From NCBI GenBank assembly GCA_945643635.1, contig CALZFC010000018.1:5913001-5977000 (forward strand): a stretch of 64,000 nucleotides of DNA. Reading direction: 5' to 3'. This DNA is from Allodiplogaster sudhausi (lineage: Eukaryota > Nematoda > Chromadorea > Rhabditida > Diplogasteridae). The notes under the pieces are model-generated. The model worked only from the letters and a program-made list of their open reading frames with translations. It was not told where the DNA came from and did no database searches. The position numbers and the translations under genes are program-made. Of the stretch, positions 1 through 16,470 are shown one piece after another. Each line of letters starts with the position of its first letter. Position 1 is the stretch's first letter.

Positions 1-63
1 ATCTAGCTACATGTAATGCCTAGATAAAGGGGAAGTCGTGAGATGAACAGCCGTATGTGGTCA

Positions 64-561
64 GGAATATAGAGGAGAAAGAGAGAGGACGAGAAAGAGA
101 GAGGGAGAGAGAGAAGGAGAGAAAGGGAGAGAGAGGGAGAAGGAGAGAGAGAGGGAGAGGGAGCGAGAGGGAGAGAGAGGGAGAGAGAGAGCTCGGAAGT
201 AGATTAAAATTTCACAATATAAACGCACAGACACGGAAGCACTTTGACGCTTTGCTGGGGGTGAACAAGGAAATAGGATGGAGAAAGAGTATAAGAGAGA
301 TCGAAACAGATAGAGAAAGAGAGGGAGAAAGCGAGCGAGCGAGAGAGAAAGAGAGATAGAGAGAGAAAGAAAGAGAGAGACAGAGAGAGACAGAGAGAGA
401 AAGCAATAGATCGTTGGTCATCAGCGATGATGAAATATGGATGCGAGCGCGTTGGTCAATGAGAAATCCAACCAAAAGGGCAGGAATATATTTGATAAAA
501 AAGAATGGATAAGGAGAAAGAACGAGAGAAAGATACTGAGAGTGAGTAAATAAGTAGAGAT

Positions 562-597
<36 letters not shown>

Positions 598-690
598 AGA
601 GAGAGAGGGAGAAATTGAGGGCGAGAGTAAGCTCGAGAGAGAGAGAAAAAGAGAGAGCGAGAGAGAAAGAGAGAGAGATAGAGAGTGGGC
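64..690. repeat. GA-rich microsatellite blocks
   Basis: Long impure (GA)n tracts at about 64-200, 290-405 and 500-690 are broken by short unique sequence. They give Arg/Glu ORFs on + and Ser/Leu ORFs on -, which are low-complexity artefacts. I see no gene here. Confidence 0.95.
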
Positions 691-942
691 GTGGGAAGGA
701 GGAAGAGAAAATGGAACGCGAATTTGATTGTACTATGACGTTGAGCGGAAGCTCAGGTCCATTCCGTGTATTTCAATGAAAGGCAGAAATTTCAGGAATC
801 TATACGTATGTATGCACATATGTACATACATACATGCGTGTATTTTTGTCACATTCACGAACGACTTAACCTGAGCGTGTTGCATACATACATAGATAAA
901 CAAGTAAATTGCATAATTAGGAACATTCGCTCACGGCAAATG

Positions 943-1111
943 GATATATCCGTAAATTCAACAGATATATTCGTAAATTCAACAGTTATATTCGTAAATT
1001 CGATAGATTTATGAGTAAACTTGATCGATATATTCTCAAGTTTAAAAGATATATTCGTAATTTCGAAAGATGTATCCATTGATTTGACAGAAATATCCGT
1101 AATTTCGACAG
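943..1111. repeat. 21-bp minisatellite, about 8 units
   Basis: Eight degenerate 21-bp units share the core ATATTCGTAAATTCAACAG with substitutions but no indels. A 21-bp period is seven codons, so both strands stay partly open: the minus frame reads heptads like FTNISVE and the plus frame like DIFVNST. No splice context or start supports a protein. Confidence 0.85.
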
Positions 1112-1218
1112 AAATTTGACTCTGTTCTAAATGGAGAGAAGCGCGCGCAGGTGAAGAAAAAAAGACACATCTATAGAAATTTTTTCATAGCAACCTTCCG
1201 CACTCGTCAGCTTGAATT

Positions 1219-1475
1219 TCGGTTCAGAGAGAGCGAGAGAGCGAGAGAGAAAGAGAGATAGAGAGAGAGAGAACGAAAGACAGAGAGACAGAGAGAGAAA
1301 GCGTGCGCTTCAGATATGTTGGCGCGTAAATAAGTATGAACAAAATTTTGTTTAGCCCCTCTCCCTTTAAAAAAACCGAAAGAAGTAGATACTACATACA
1401 TACATACATACATACATGCATATGTACATATACAAAGGCATGTATGTACATATGTATGTATGTATGTATATAATT
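1219..1475. repeat. GA tract followed by ACAT/ATGT tetranucleotide tract
   Basis: A GA-rich run at about 1219-1300 is followed by ACAT and then ATGT tetranucleotide runs at about 1393-1470. These are complementary and could fold back. Short ACATAC/GTATGT runs recur throughout the window (for example 9640, 37440, 49965 and 59630). Confidence 0.85.
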
Positions 1476-1679
1476 TGATATTAGACATCTGTGCAGAGGA
1501 GAGAGAGGGAGATACATAAGTATGTACACGCCAGATTATGAACGGCTCTGAGGTTAAGCAAAGGACACATGTGGGAGAGAAAGAGGGAGGATTGAGAGAG
1601 TGTGAGGCAGAAAATTTATATCAGATGAGCACCCAGGGCAACGGCCAAAACAAGCTATTGAAAAGAGTAGAGTGGGAAA

Positions 1680-2510
1680 GCGAGAGAGAGAGAGAGAGAG
1701 AAGGAGGGAGGAGAGAGAAAAAAGGAGGAAGTGAAAGAAGGGGGATGAGAGTGCTAAAGTGGCCTGTGGCAGGCGCATCCAGATACACGGCTTCTCACTA
1801 TGTCTCTCTCGCTCCCTCTCTCTCTCTCCTTCTCTCTCTCTCTGTCTCTTTCTCTCTGTCCTTCCTAATATATTACTCTCTCTCACTCTTTCTCTCTCTC
1901 TCACTCTCTTTCTCCCTCCTTCTTTCAGGATGGATGGCTTGCTCTCTTTTTCTTTTTTTCTCACACCGTCTCTCACTCACTCTCTCTCTCACCCTCTCTT
2001 TCTTTTCACTCTCCTCTCCATACAGCGTAATCTCTCGTCGTTCTGCACCAAATGTCCACTGGTCACACGACGCGCGCGTGCCCAAAGGGGACAAAATGGA
2101 AGTGGCATTAAAGTAGGAAGAAGAAAGAGAGAGAGAGAGAGAGAGAGAGGAGTGAGGGGAGAGAGAGAAGAGAGAGGATACAGAGAGAGACAGAGACAGA
2201 GAGTGAGAAAGAGAGAGAGAGAGAGAGAGAGATAATGAGTCAGACAAAGAGAGAGAAAGAGAAGCATAGATAAGGAGACGATAAGCAGTGAAAGGATATG
2301 AAAGAGCCTAAAGTGCGCGAGGAAACGTGAGACATTGCTGACATGGCAAAAAGGAATTGGGAGAGAAACCCCAATTGATTAAAGGAGGAGGAGGACAGGG
2401 CAAGAAGAGATGAAGCCAAAGAGGAGTTAGAAACTGTGCCGGGAGAGAGAGGGGAGAGAGAGTTAGGGAGAGAGAGAGATAGAGAGAGAGAGAGTTAGAA
2501 AGAGAGAGTT

Positions 2511-2554
<44 letters not shown>

Positions 2555-2649
2555 AGAAATTGCCCGGGGTGAATTGGTAATGTGAACGAATGTAGCAAAA
2601 CGAGATATGCACACTCTAATTCGGTTGATGGTGGAAACAGAGAGAAAGG

Positions 2650-2680
<31 letters not shown>

Positions 2681-2795
2681 AAAGAGAGAATAGGGAGAAG
2701 AGAGAGAAAGAGAGATAAGAGAGAGTGAGAGAGAGAGAAGAGAGAGAGAGAAGAGAGAGAAAAAGAGAGATAAGAGAGAGAGAGAAAGTGAAGAA
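1680..2795. repeat. Mixed GA and CT microsatellite array
   Basis: GA blocks (about 1685-1735, 2125-2265, 2440-2550, 2635-2790) and a CT block (about 1800-2010) alternate, so the purine-rich strand switches. All ORFs across it are Arg/Glu or Ser/Leu low complexity. No coding gene is supported. Confidence 0.9.
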
Positions 2796-2799
2796 AATA

Positions 2800-4260
2800 C
2801 TTGAATGAGATAAACATAGCCATCTGCTAGTCATTGTCCTCAGGGCGCACATGACATGGAAAAGTACCAACTTCGAGAGAGTGTAGAAAGTAGAAAGGAA
2901 TGTCTGGAATGTCAAGAGAAGAAGAAGAAGAAGAAGAATACGAAGAAAACATCCGACAAGGGCCATGTGCTTTGGTGCATAAATTAACAGACGGGATATG
3001 GGATGAAGTCTCATTGTTAGTGAGTCTTTATGATGGCAATAAATGTGACAAATAAAAAAGGAGAAAACATTTGTTTACCTCGCTTTGTGTTTTTTTAATG
3101 TTTTTTTTTGTTAAATTATTTTTAAAAAAACAAGCTAATATCAGTAAAATAAGAAATGTTCCTTTATGAAAAATGGCTGATGGCTAGAGAGATTTTCTGG
3201 CAAGTATTAATTATACCATAGAAAGGTGTCTTGATTTCAGTACTTATCCCTCGAATTATGTAATAGCGACTTAATCCGTAAATAACGAGCAGGGGTAGGG
3301 ATCGAGAAAATTTTCTGATCGCTTAATTCTTTCATCAAAAAAGAAAAATCTGCTTTAATCAACTTATTCAAGCTGACGAGTGAAGTTGGGAAGACCGAAC
3401 AAAAAAGGAACAACTAAAAACCAAAAAAAAAAAAAGATTAAAAGAAGAATAAGGCGGAGAATGAAATCAAAGTCGACCATTCACAATAGTGGAAGTATGC
3501 CAAAATAGGAATTCTTTCCCTTTCGAAAATTAGAAGTCATACAAATTTGAGAAAAATGCAAAGCCCAAATGTGGATTAAAATTAAGAGCTTTTTGTAATT
3601 TAGATATCCGGAAATGAATGATACTTGGATCTTCCTAATTCCAAAAATTGTTATGCTTATAATTGCGTAATCAGGTAAGAATCTTCCACTTGTCCGGATT
3701 TTTCATTAAGAACTACTTTCTTCTACGTAGAAATGATTCCCTCCCAAATGATTTAGTCCCGCATTTCATTTGGGGATGAAAGATAGAGAGATTAGAGAAA
3801 AGAGATACCATGAAATAACATAAACGAGATTATTAAATACACGTATGCGGCTTGATCTCATATAATACTGCGTCTCATACGAATGAAGCGCCTGCCGACA
3901 ATCGCTGCCTTAGTTTAAGGTTTATTTTTGCACATTTTACGATACTATTTTGTCGAATACTTCCTTTAAGCTTCGTTTCCACATGGTCCAGTACGTATAG
4001 CTTTTTTTAATACATTTAATGCAGAATTTAAATTTTTTGTCTTCTCCTTAACTCGCTTTGTTGCCCGATACAATAATACTGCTTTTATCATACGCTATTT
4101 GGCATTTCATGACGACAAATAAATTGTGAATCAACTATGGTAGAGGTCGTTCGAGGAGGACAATATAAATAATACGAGAATATCAACAGAGTCAAATTGT
4201 CCGGAAAAAACAAAATAAGCTTACTTAAAATAAAAGAGAAAAAGGAAAAAATATGCATGG
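2800..4260. other. Non-coding stretch, nothing recognised
   Basis: AT-rich sequence without a convincing exon, repeat or RNA gene. It would be the 3' flank of the minus-strand SQOR gene after a further GA tract. Confidence 0.5.
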
Positions 4261-4261
4261 G

Positions 4262-4464
4262 ACGGCGAGCGAGAGAGGGAAATGGTGAGATATATAAAGA
4301 GAGAAAAGGGTGAGAGAGAGCAAGAGAAAGTGAAGAGAAACAAGGGCGTAGAGAACGAGAGACAGTGAGAGAGGGAGAGATTGAGGGAGGGAGGTAGAGA
4401 TGGGGATAGTGCGGGAGAGCGCGAGAGAAAAGGGAGAGAGAACGAACCAAGAGAGAGAAAGAGA

Positions 4465-4498
<34 letters not shown>

Positions 4499-4500
4499 AA
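4262..4500. repeat. GA microsatellite beside the SQOR stop codon
   Basis: An impure (GA)n tract, purest at about 4465-4498, ends only a few bases from the SQOR stop codon (TCA on + at 4505-4507). The SQOR 3' UTR is therefore probably CU-rich. Confidence 0.9.
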
Positions 4501-4504
4501 GTCC

Positions 4505-8738
<4,234 letters not shown>

Positions 8739-9109
8739 CGCTAGCTTTTGAGCTGAAGCAGTTGTAGAAACAAAGAATAAATCGCTCGATCGGAACCAGT
8801 CAAAATAGAAAGAACGCATTTGAGGTTTTAAAAAAATTGGTTGCGAAAGCAAGGTTATGGTTGAGTATAATAAGACCATGGATTGATCAGGTGGCAATAT
8901 TTGTTGGAAATAGTCACTCGCTCTGTCAATCTTACTCGCCTTTAAATAATAGTAACCCTCGTCATTGTTGAGACAAACATAAAAACAAGCAAAGTGAAAA
9001 CGTGCGGTATAAAGTAAAACGTGGTAGACTTGCATCGCGTAAGGTGGCCGTGCTCTCGTGAGCAATGGTCAGCATCAACTGTCTGCATCTTACGTCTCTC
9101 GCTTTGATA

Positions 9110-9427
9110 TGTTCTCTCTCTCTCTCTCTCCTTCTTTCTCTCTATCAGTCATGTTCTCACTCTCTTCCCCATTGGTCCTCTCTCACTCTCACTCTCTCAC
9201 TTTTCCACTCTCTCTCACCTTCTTCTCCCGCCTGCAACAATCTCTGCAGTCAAGCTGTAATCTTTCACCTAAGAGCCTCTTTCCCTCTCTCTATCTCTCT
9301 CTCTCTCTCCATTTCTCTTTCTCTGCTCTCGAGTACTTCGATTACCGCTCGTCTGCAGGTTCAACTTGCTGTTTGGCACGTAAACATGAGTGTTTGTGAG
9401 CGTAATCTGGGGGAAGAGCGAGAGAGG

Positions 9428-9505
<78 letters not shown>

Positions 9506-9520
9506 AGAGAAACGTAGTTT
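9110..9520. repeat. CT microsatellite then GA microsatellite
   Basis: CT-rich runs at about 9112-9335 are followed by GA runs at about 9417-9512. This is a long imperfect inverted purine/pyrimidine arrangement upstream of the SQOR start. The ORFs across it are low complexity. Confidence 0.9.
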
Positions 9521-10352
9521 ATGCTGTGTTCCTTTTAGTAGTTCGAGCTTTGCTGCAGAAACTCGGCTGCTCCTGCTGCTGCAGCAGTGAATGAATGATG
9601 TGTCGCATGTTTAGCGATAAATACACTGAAGCGATCTATGTTATAAAGCCAAATCACAAGAAGATAATACGCACATAAAGCAGAATACGAATCATCTCTT
9701 TTTCTATCATTTTCTGATTTGTAAATCAGTTAACGGAATTTCACGAGCGCCTTTTGCTATTGTGTTTTTTTTCTCAAATTTTTTTTTTTAACTGCTGCTA
9801 CCGGGCGCTAAAGTAATGTTTCTTTCTTAAGTCATCGAGTAGTAATAATTACAATATTTTCTCTTCTTTTTCCATTTTTTCAGTGATATTAAACTTCATG
9901 ACTTGATGTCTTGCTTTCTGTTATGCTTGTATGCAGAGGAGCAAATCATAGAACACTGAAACATTCATGATCATCTTTTGATGCTTAATGTCGTTCTTCC
10001 TTCTCAATCCAAAATTTTCTCGATATCTCTACATACATATGTCTCACTCTCTCACTCTGATCCATTCAGGATCTCTCTCCTCTTCCTGTTCTCCTTCCTC
10101 GATCGTCGGATCTATCGCAATGCAGGAAGTCGAGGGACTGAATGTCCTTTATTTTTTCGTTGACGAGGCTCCACGCTTCAGTCTTGCTCTCCTCTTCTCA
10201 TTGCCTGGTCAAACAAGGCGAGACAGAAGGGAACATGTAAATAGGCGGAAAATAAATGGAGAGGAAGCCGAGCTTAACCTTCATCGGCTCCAACGAAGCC
10301 AGTCACCATTGGATTTAGTCTACTTATTCGAATAAAGAAAGAAGAAACAAAA
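9521..10352. other. Intergenic region between SQOR and the CAP gene
   Basis: The two genes are divergent, so this stretch together with the CT/GA block should hold both promoters. I see no coding exon. A 115-aa plus ORF at 9988-10335 has no recognisable domain. Confidence 0.4.
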
Positions 10353-12315
10353 ATGGCCATTGTCCGCGCATATCTCTCGTTGTCAGCACTACTTCTTGTC
10401 TACGGTTGGTTCTAATGTTCTCATGAGAGATTTACATAAATAAAAAGTTAAAACAGATATTAAGCAAAGAAATTTTCATATATATTTATTTTACATTTAA
10501 TCTTGAATTCGTTTAAAGTTGCATCTTCGGCTGCCTGCAAGGGGGGCATTCCGCAGGAAGAGGTATTACTTGTTTTATATAAATTATTCTTCATATTTTA
10601 TTATTTTATTGTTGTTATTCATTAACATTTTAAAAGTTTTTCCCTTGTATTATCAACCAGTGTGCCATTAATAACAGCTTCGCAATCGCGAAGTGAACAA
10701 CTGTATAAATAGCAACAACTAACAATAATAGCAGTGTGATGCTTGAGATAGACAAGATTCTGGCTGCTCACAACAAACTGCGCGCGGCCGTCACGGCTGG
10801 AACTTATGTGGCCAAGGGCGCTGCTCTGCCACAGCCAAAGACGCCGCTGAGAGCGCTGGTTTCTTGCTTTGTTCTTTTATTAGACATACCGTATTTTGAA
10901 TAATAAGAATCGAAAAGGAATGAGTAAAAGAGGAAACAATGGAGTGAGAAAGAGGGTGAGATATGTAGAGGGAAAGAAAGAGATAAAAGGGCCGAATGAA
11001 TAAGATAAATATGTTAGAGAGAGAGAGAAGTAGTAGGAGAAAAAACAAGAATGAAAGATGCCAAATTTAGGAATGGGACTGCGACCTCGCGCAGCGTGCG
11101 CAGTCTTGGGCGGCGCACTGCAGCGTCGAGAACTCCAAGTGGGCACGAGTCGGCGAGAACACATTCATGACCGAGGAGAAGGACGGCAAGGTTTAGTTGT
11201 TCCATCGTTTTGTTGATATTGTATAATTTATCCTAGATAACAAAATATTTAATACTTTGTGTTATTTCTTCATTCGCTTCCTCTTAATCAATCATCATAA
11301 AGTTGACACTCGCAGAGAATTGGAGTGAGAACTGACAAATTCAAACTTAAAGATGGTCTCCGGCAAATAAATAGTGTCTTGTTAGCTAATATATCTTAAC
11401 GCAAATGTAGTCATGTGAAAATGGAAATATAAAAAAATAAATTGAAACCTCAATTCACAGCTTTCTTTCACCGGACTCGGCGACGAGGCAGCCGCCGCTT
11501 GGGAGAATGAGCTGCAGACGAATGGACTCAAGGTAAACGGAGAGAAAGAAAAGAAGGAGAATAAGAAGAAAAAGATAGCATTCATTGAACGTTATGTAGA
11601 GCCCTAAAGAGGCTATTAAGGACCTTAAAACTACCGTAATCGTCAAGAAAATATATAGTAAAGTACGATTGATTTTGAGCTCCATGGAGACCCATGATGC
11701 CTGTATACCAAAGTTGTAGAAGGAAAGATAGATAATATAGCTTTTTGATTATGACAAAAAAAACTCAAATTCGATTGTGTGCAAATAAATTCAAGAAACT
11801 TTATGTACCATTTCTTCCTTCCAGGAGGTTCATCTCACGCCCGAACTCTGGAAGACCGACACTGCGCATGCGACGCAAGTGAGAGTCTTGTTGGCTGCTT
11901 TTATTTAAATTCAGATGTGTTTCATAACATGCTCTTTGAAAAATCTGTATTGTGAATGAAATTCGTTAAAATGTTTGAAAAATAATTTGAAATCTAAAAT
12001 TGTTGGGACAATTTTGTCCAACTGCTCATGGATTCGCTGCTTATTGTTAGATGCTGTGGGCAAGCACGTCCAAGATAGGTTGCGGGATGGCGGCGTGCGC
12101 AGCCGGACGACGCGCCGTTGTCGTCTGCTAATATAAAGCACCGTTAGGAAGCTGATTCTTTAAGCAAACCAATAGCTCAAATAAATATCATCAAATATTA
12201 CATTTTCTTTCACATTTTTTATTAGGATAATTCACCCCAAATTTGCCATAATTTTTATTGTGCAAATTTCAGTGGCAACGAGCTTGGCAAGGATGTCTAC
12301 AAAACGAAGAATTGA
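10353..12315 (+). pseudogene. SCP/TAPS (CAP, venom-allergen-like) secreted protein, with nonsense codon in C-terminal signature
   Basis: Exons: 10353-10404, 10519-10562, 10748-10858, 11071-11190, 11461-11532, 11825-11878, 12051-12142 and 12273-12315. All joins keep phase. The N-terminus is a hydrophobic signal peptide (MAIVRAYLSLSALLLVY). CAP landmarks follow: ILAAHNKLRAAV, EWDCDLAQRAQSWAAHC, VGENTF, HATQMLWASTSKIGCG and VVVC. In CAP proteins VVVC is followed by an N/Q/R/H/S residue, then Tyr, and a few residues later Gly-Asn. Here the codon after TGC is TAA (12129-12131), then TAT AAA GCA CC, and the next exon starts in phase with GNELGKDVYK. One base change of a Gln codon explains this. The protein would lose about 18 residues of the CRISP-type tail. 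It could be a truncated but active protein, a recent pseudogene or a sequence error. Confidence 0.88.
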
Positions 12316-13017
12316 AGAATGACTTATCTGCACGATTTAAGTTGCTTCGTTCACAATAAAAAGTATAACATTAATATGTGTTTCAGATACAAAAATGTTG
12401 GCAGCAAAAACCTTTACTCGTTATTTGATGAATATTTCGTTCACGTGACCTCGCCATCAGTCTCGGGTAATCTCGAACTTTTCCTATTGCTCACTATAAT
12501 GCAATCAATGCGCTTACATATGTATGTATATTCGTAATCCTGAAAAATGCACTTATGAAATGGGGGACTCCTCTCTGCTTGATCAACAGGTTGAATGAAA
12601 AAGAATTTCTCTGCCTGACATACATATGCAAGCCTGGTATGGATAAATAGTTACAGCGTGATATGTGCGACATCAAATGTGACGGCTACAAACAGGAAAT
12701 AAAGAAGAAATTAAACTTTACTTTGTTGTAGCCGAGACAAACTTGTGTTTGAATAGGTTTAGTCCTTTAAAAGGAATAAAATATCTCAAAGAAAGATTTG
12801 AATTTTCCTGACTATTGAAGTTTTCCTAACCACGTCATATCTCTAAAACTAAGGACAAGTAAAAGACGCGATTCAAGTGTCTTATTGGTTCCTTTATTGA
12901 GTTTAAAAACACTCGTCACCATGCTTTTTTCATTGCTCACTATCAGTAAGCGTCCGTCTTCTAAACTAGTATCTATTTCTAAACTATATATTGATTATGC
13001 AGGCGAACAAACTTCTA
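12316..13017. other. Intergenic, holds the receptor 3' flank module
   Basis: No coding exon is seen. At about 12650-12720 there is a copy of a sequence (GCGACATCAAATGTGACGGC plus downstream similarity) that also follows receptors B, F and G on their 3' sides. It marks the edge of the duplicated receptor unit. Confidence 0.55.
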
Positions 13018-14919
13018 TTAACGGCATCTTGGCAAGCGTCTAGAGGAGATGTTCGGCATATGAATCGAAGAGGGTTGCTGCGAAGGAGTGGAGCGGTCGC
13101 GGAAGATACGCGGGAAGGCCAGCTTCAAGGCGGCGCGATAGTCGCTCGAGCACAGCGAGTACAAGTAGAAGTTCAGCACTGATCTGGAGAAAGAAATGCT
13201 ATGCTATCTTCCACGTGCTGAATTTTTGTTCACGACGTAAATAAAGTAAAGTTATGAAATTAACTTGAACTCAAAATTCGTAACAAGTACTTAATTTATA
13301 TACCAATACATTCATTCAAATATTGCTGGAGGAAATGTTTTTCTTCTTCGCCCACTAATTCATTTGATTTCGATGAGATATAGTAATTAGGATTAATTTG
13401 TTTTTTATGAACGCTCGTTTTTTTTTAATTAAAAAAAATTAATCAAGAACGTTATCATTGACTTACGAGAGAACATTGATACTCCTGTAGCTGGTAGTCA
13501 AGAAAATGCCGAGATCCGATTCAACCCATCCGATCAGAGCCGAGTGGCTCAGGACGAATGTGACGGAAGAAACAATGAGCATTGCAGTCACTCGCTGGCT
13601 ACTGCTCGTCGACGACGACAAATTCGCACTTTGCCTCAAAGATGGCGTGTCGAACAGAATTAAACTTGCGAATTATGCATGAAAAGCCAAATGACAAATA
13701 GAATTTTGTGCAGGGTACCTTCTGAGAACAATGACTTAGACGCCGATTATTGCGTTCAAGAAGACGAGTAAGATGGCAGGAATTCCGCCAAATACCCACT
13801 AAATTTGGGATTTTATTTAAAAAAAAAAACGTTTGTTAATGCATCCACTCGCCTTCACTGCTGCGTAATAATTTTCTAATAATGTTGTCTCATAGCCCGG
13901 AATTAGTTTATAAGTAAAACAACGTCTGCAAAGAAAGAACTCAAGCATACACATGAGATTCGATATCTGTAATTGTGTTTATATTGTTAACGTTTTTTAG
14001 ATTTAACCTGTTTTTTTTTATATATTGTGTATTTTATATTCAGAGGCAACTTACAACTCGTGTTGATTTACACTCACATTTTCACAGTCAATTAATCTTT
14101 CTCAGCTGTTTCCAACTTTTTTGAATGCAAAATTTCTTAGGAGAAGAGAAATTTCTTAGGAGAAATTTCTTATCGATTCTAACTGACCTTTCCCTATCGT
14201 ATTCAAAACAGCTAAAGCCAGTACGTAGGAAGGATGGAGTCGTAAGGAGGAAGGCGGCTGCAGCCAAGCAGAGAACGACTGCGACACGACGGCGGAGCCA
14301 CTTTTCCTTATGGGTAGTCGCGGCTGCGTAGCGAATCGGCAAGAAAAGTGCGTACAAGCGGTCGACCGCCAGAGCATTCAGGCAAAAAAAAAATGAATGT
14401 GATCGGGGATAATAAGTATCGCTTGAAAAGATTGAATCTGTAGTATAATGCACCTCCAACCAATAAAGGCGTAGCTGAAGTCTCCTACGTATTCACTGTG
14501 AACAGTGGCAAAAAGAGAGTTCCGGTACAGAATTGAATGGAAAATCAGTACATATGGGATGTAGTAAAAGAGAAGAAGAATGTCGGCAAGGACTGCGGCC
14601 TGGAAAAGGAAACCCTCATGTGAACGGTGAATACATTTAGACGAAGGAAAAACCTTCAAGAATCATGAAAAAAATTGGCGATCTCTCTATAATTTACATA
14701 TGTACATATGTGTCATGTACTTAGATGGAGATATGTCACTTCAGAATATTATCTGTATCTATCTGTCCTTAACTTGGCTCTCTGCCATTATGAAAGTAGA
14801 TCTTACAGCCCTATGTATGCATGTTCAATAAATATTTCCTGTGCCTTCAAGAAACATTGTCTTCCCGCGTCTCTACTTGTGTTCCGGTTTTCCCGCATTC
14901 CAGTGTTACTCTAGCAAAC

Positions 14920-15492
14920 TAGCATAATTGTATGAGTTACGCATTGTTGGTTTCGGCTGAAGCCGAATCCTCCTTTCTTTTATACTGCTGTCTGGCTGTC
15001 TTATGTTTTATGCAGATCAGTGTTTGATGTATCTATGTACATGAGTCATCATTGCTTCTAGAATCTTTTCTTTGTTCGATTGATCTCGTGCATCTATTTA
15101 TATGAATAGCAGATTGTTCTAGAATATATTTCGACATATTTCACAATTGTTTTGATGAGTCATATTGATTCTAGTAGATCTTTCGATGTCCTATTTCTCT
15201 TGTCTTCCTCTCACTGTCTGCAATCGCAGTTATGAAATCCTATCGAGTATATAAGCTGCTCGCCTCCCGATAGCCAGATCATTCATTATCTTCTTCTTCA
15301 TCATCAACTCATTCGATTGTAATTCTCACTTGCACTCGACTCAGCTCACCTTTTATTATATTATTACTCGCCGATTGTACTAACTAATTGTTGAGCGTGT
15401 TTTGTATAATAAATCTGCCATTAAATTCAACTAGAGCATTCTATCACTGAACACATTCATATTACCGGACTTGTTTGGCTACCAACCCAAAC
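14920..15492 (+). mobile_element. Probable solo LTR inside intron 2 of receptor A
   Basis: The stretch has LTR-like architecture on the plus strand: a TATA box (TATATAAGCTGC at about 15249), a CT/CA-rich transcript start region and an AATAAA signal (about 15410), with no coding sequence. The ends and a target duplication could not be fixed (candidates are TGTATGAG near 14930 and CCCAAACA near 15492). The intact paralogues lack this sequence at this intron. Confidence 0.4.
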
Positions 15493-15719
15493 ATTGTTCG
15501 CATCAGCCAGTTTCCTCCATGCAAGAAATATTAAGTATTGCAAAATAACTGAGATTCATGACAGTTGCATTAGCTAATAACCAGCTTCGTATTTTAACGT
15601 TCTTTTGAGTTGCAAGAGTTGCCTGTCCTATACTGGAATAGAAACTACAACTACATAAAAGCTTTTGAATGAAAGTTTTCTTTTCGTCGTAGTGCCTGAG
15701 GGGCAAAATATGTGTGATT

Positions 15720-15835
15720 TCAAATTGCCCTTGGCACAAGCGTTCACTATTTTCACGCAGCGGCTTTGACTGAACTATGACCCAGGGTGAATGCGGAAAT
15801 TATAAGCTGCATTAGTTAGTTTTCGGTGATCATCC
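15720..15835. mobile_element. Right part of a TTAA-type MITE at the duplication breakpoint
   Basis: The sequence ending TTTTCGGTGATCATCCT matches the right end of the element at 19635-19828, and its interior also carries TTTCACGCAGC. The left duplication breakpoint falls in or next to this fragment. A copy lies at 23461-23576. Confidence 0.5.
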
Positions 15836-16425
15836 TACTGCCATTCGAATAGTTCTTGGACAAAGAAAACTGGCTGGTATTGTACAAATGTAATTGCTTT
15901 ACCTCTTCTGACACACTCAAACTAAATAGACGATAGATAAATATACGTATTAAGATTATTACCTTAATGAAAATGAGCGAGTTCGTCGGCATAGCATAGA
16001 GCACACGCACGTTGATCGCTTGACTGATGAATCCTATAACAATTGATGCAATAAACATTAGCAATCTTGACGGTATCTCTCAATTTATAACGTTTTAGAA
16101 TTGAGAAAATTCCAATTTTCCATATCTGAACGGTTGTTCTCTTATGATTAAATTCTAAATAAAAAATTTATCGATTACATTTTAAAAAATTAAATTTTGT
16201 AAAAAAAACCTTTTCTCCAAATCTTCTAAAATCTTAAGCCTATTGTAAGGAACTAACGATCACCAGCAACATTCAAATGAGTCCGTACCGATTAATAGAA
16301 GTGCAGGCAGGACAAAGCCGCTAAGTTTATCGTCAAGCTCGAATAAGAGCTTCAAATCCATTGATGATGAAACGCGGAACAACTTGATAGTTTGCACAAC
16401 AAAGTGATCCCGAACTGCTGAATAT

Positions 16426-16462
<37 letters not shown>
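16426..16462. repeat. (AT)n microsatellite
   Basis: A pure AT run upstream of receptor A exon 1. In the duplicated copy (24167-24216) it is about 12 bp longer, which is the main length difference between the two units. Confidence 0.95.

Positions 16463-16470
<8 letters not shown>

Larger units (their letters stand above)
13018..16361 (-). pseudogene. 7TM receptor A (rhodopsin-like serpentine receptor), pseudogene
   Basis: Eight exons match intact receptors B and F: 16361-16289, 16033-15963, 14599-14454, about 14376-14188, 13925-13853, 13798-13719, 13634-13467 and 13183-13018. TM2 (AAVLADILLLFYYIPYVLI), TM3/4 with VDRLYALFLPIRYAA and TM7 SVLNFYLYSLCSSDYR are recognisable. Two lesions kill it. 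The splice acceptor and first bases of exon 4 (CAG then TGGCTTCTG in the paralogues) are replaced by a run of T on the minus strand (14384-14392). Exon 6 also has an in-frame TAA at 13738-13736, after NAIIGV. Intron 2 is enlarged by an LTR-like insertion (about 14920-15492). Exons 1 and 2 lie inside the 7.7-kb tandem duplication and so were copied to 24102-23704. Confidence 0.85.

Noticed and set aside
57..2823. Many Arg/Glu-rich and Ser/Leu-rich ORFs over 80 aa on both strands
   Set aside because: They are translations of GA/CT microsatellites, open on both strands, with no start context, splice sites or domain.
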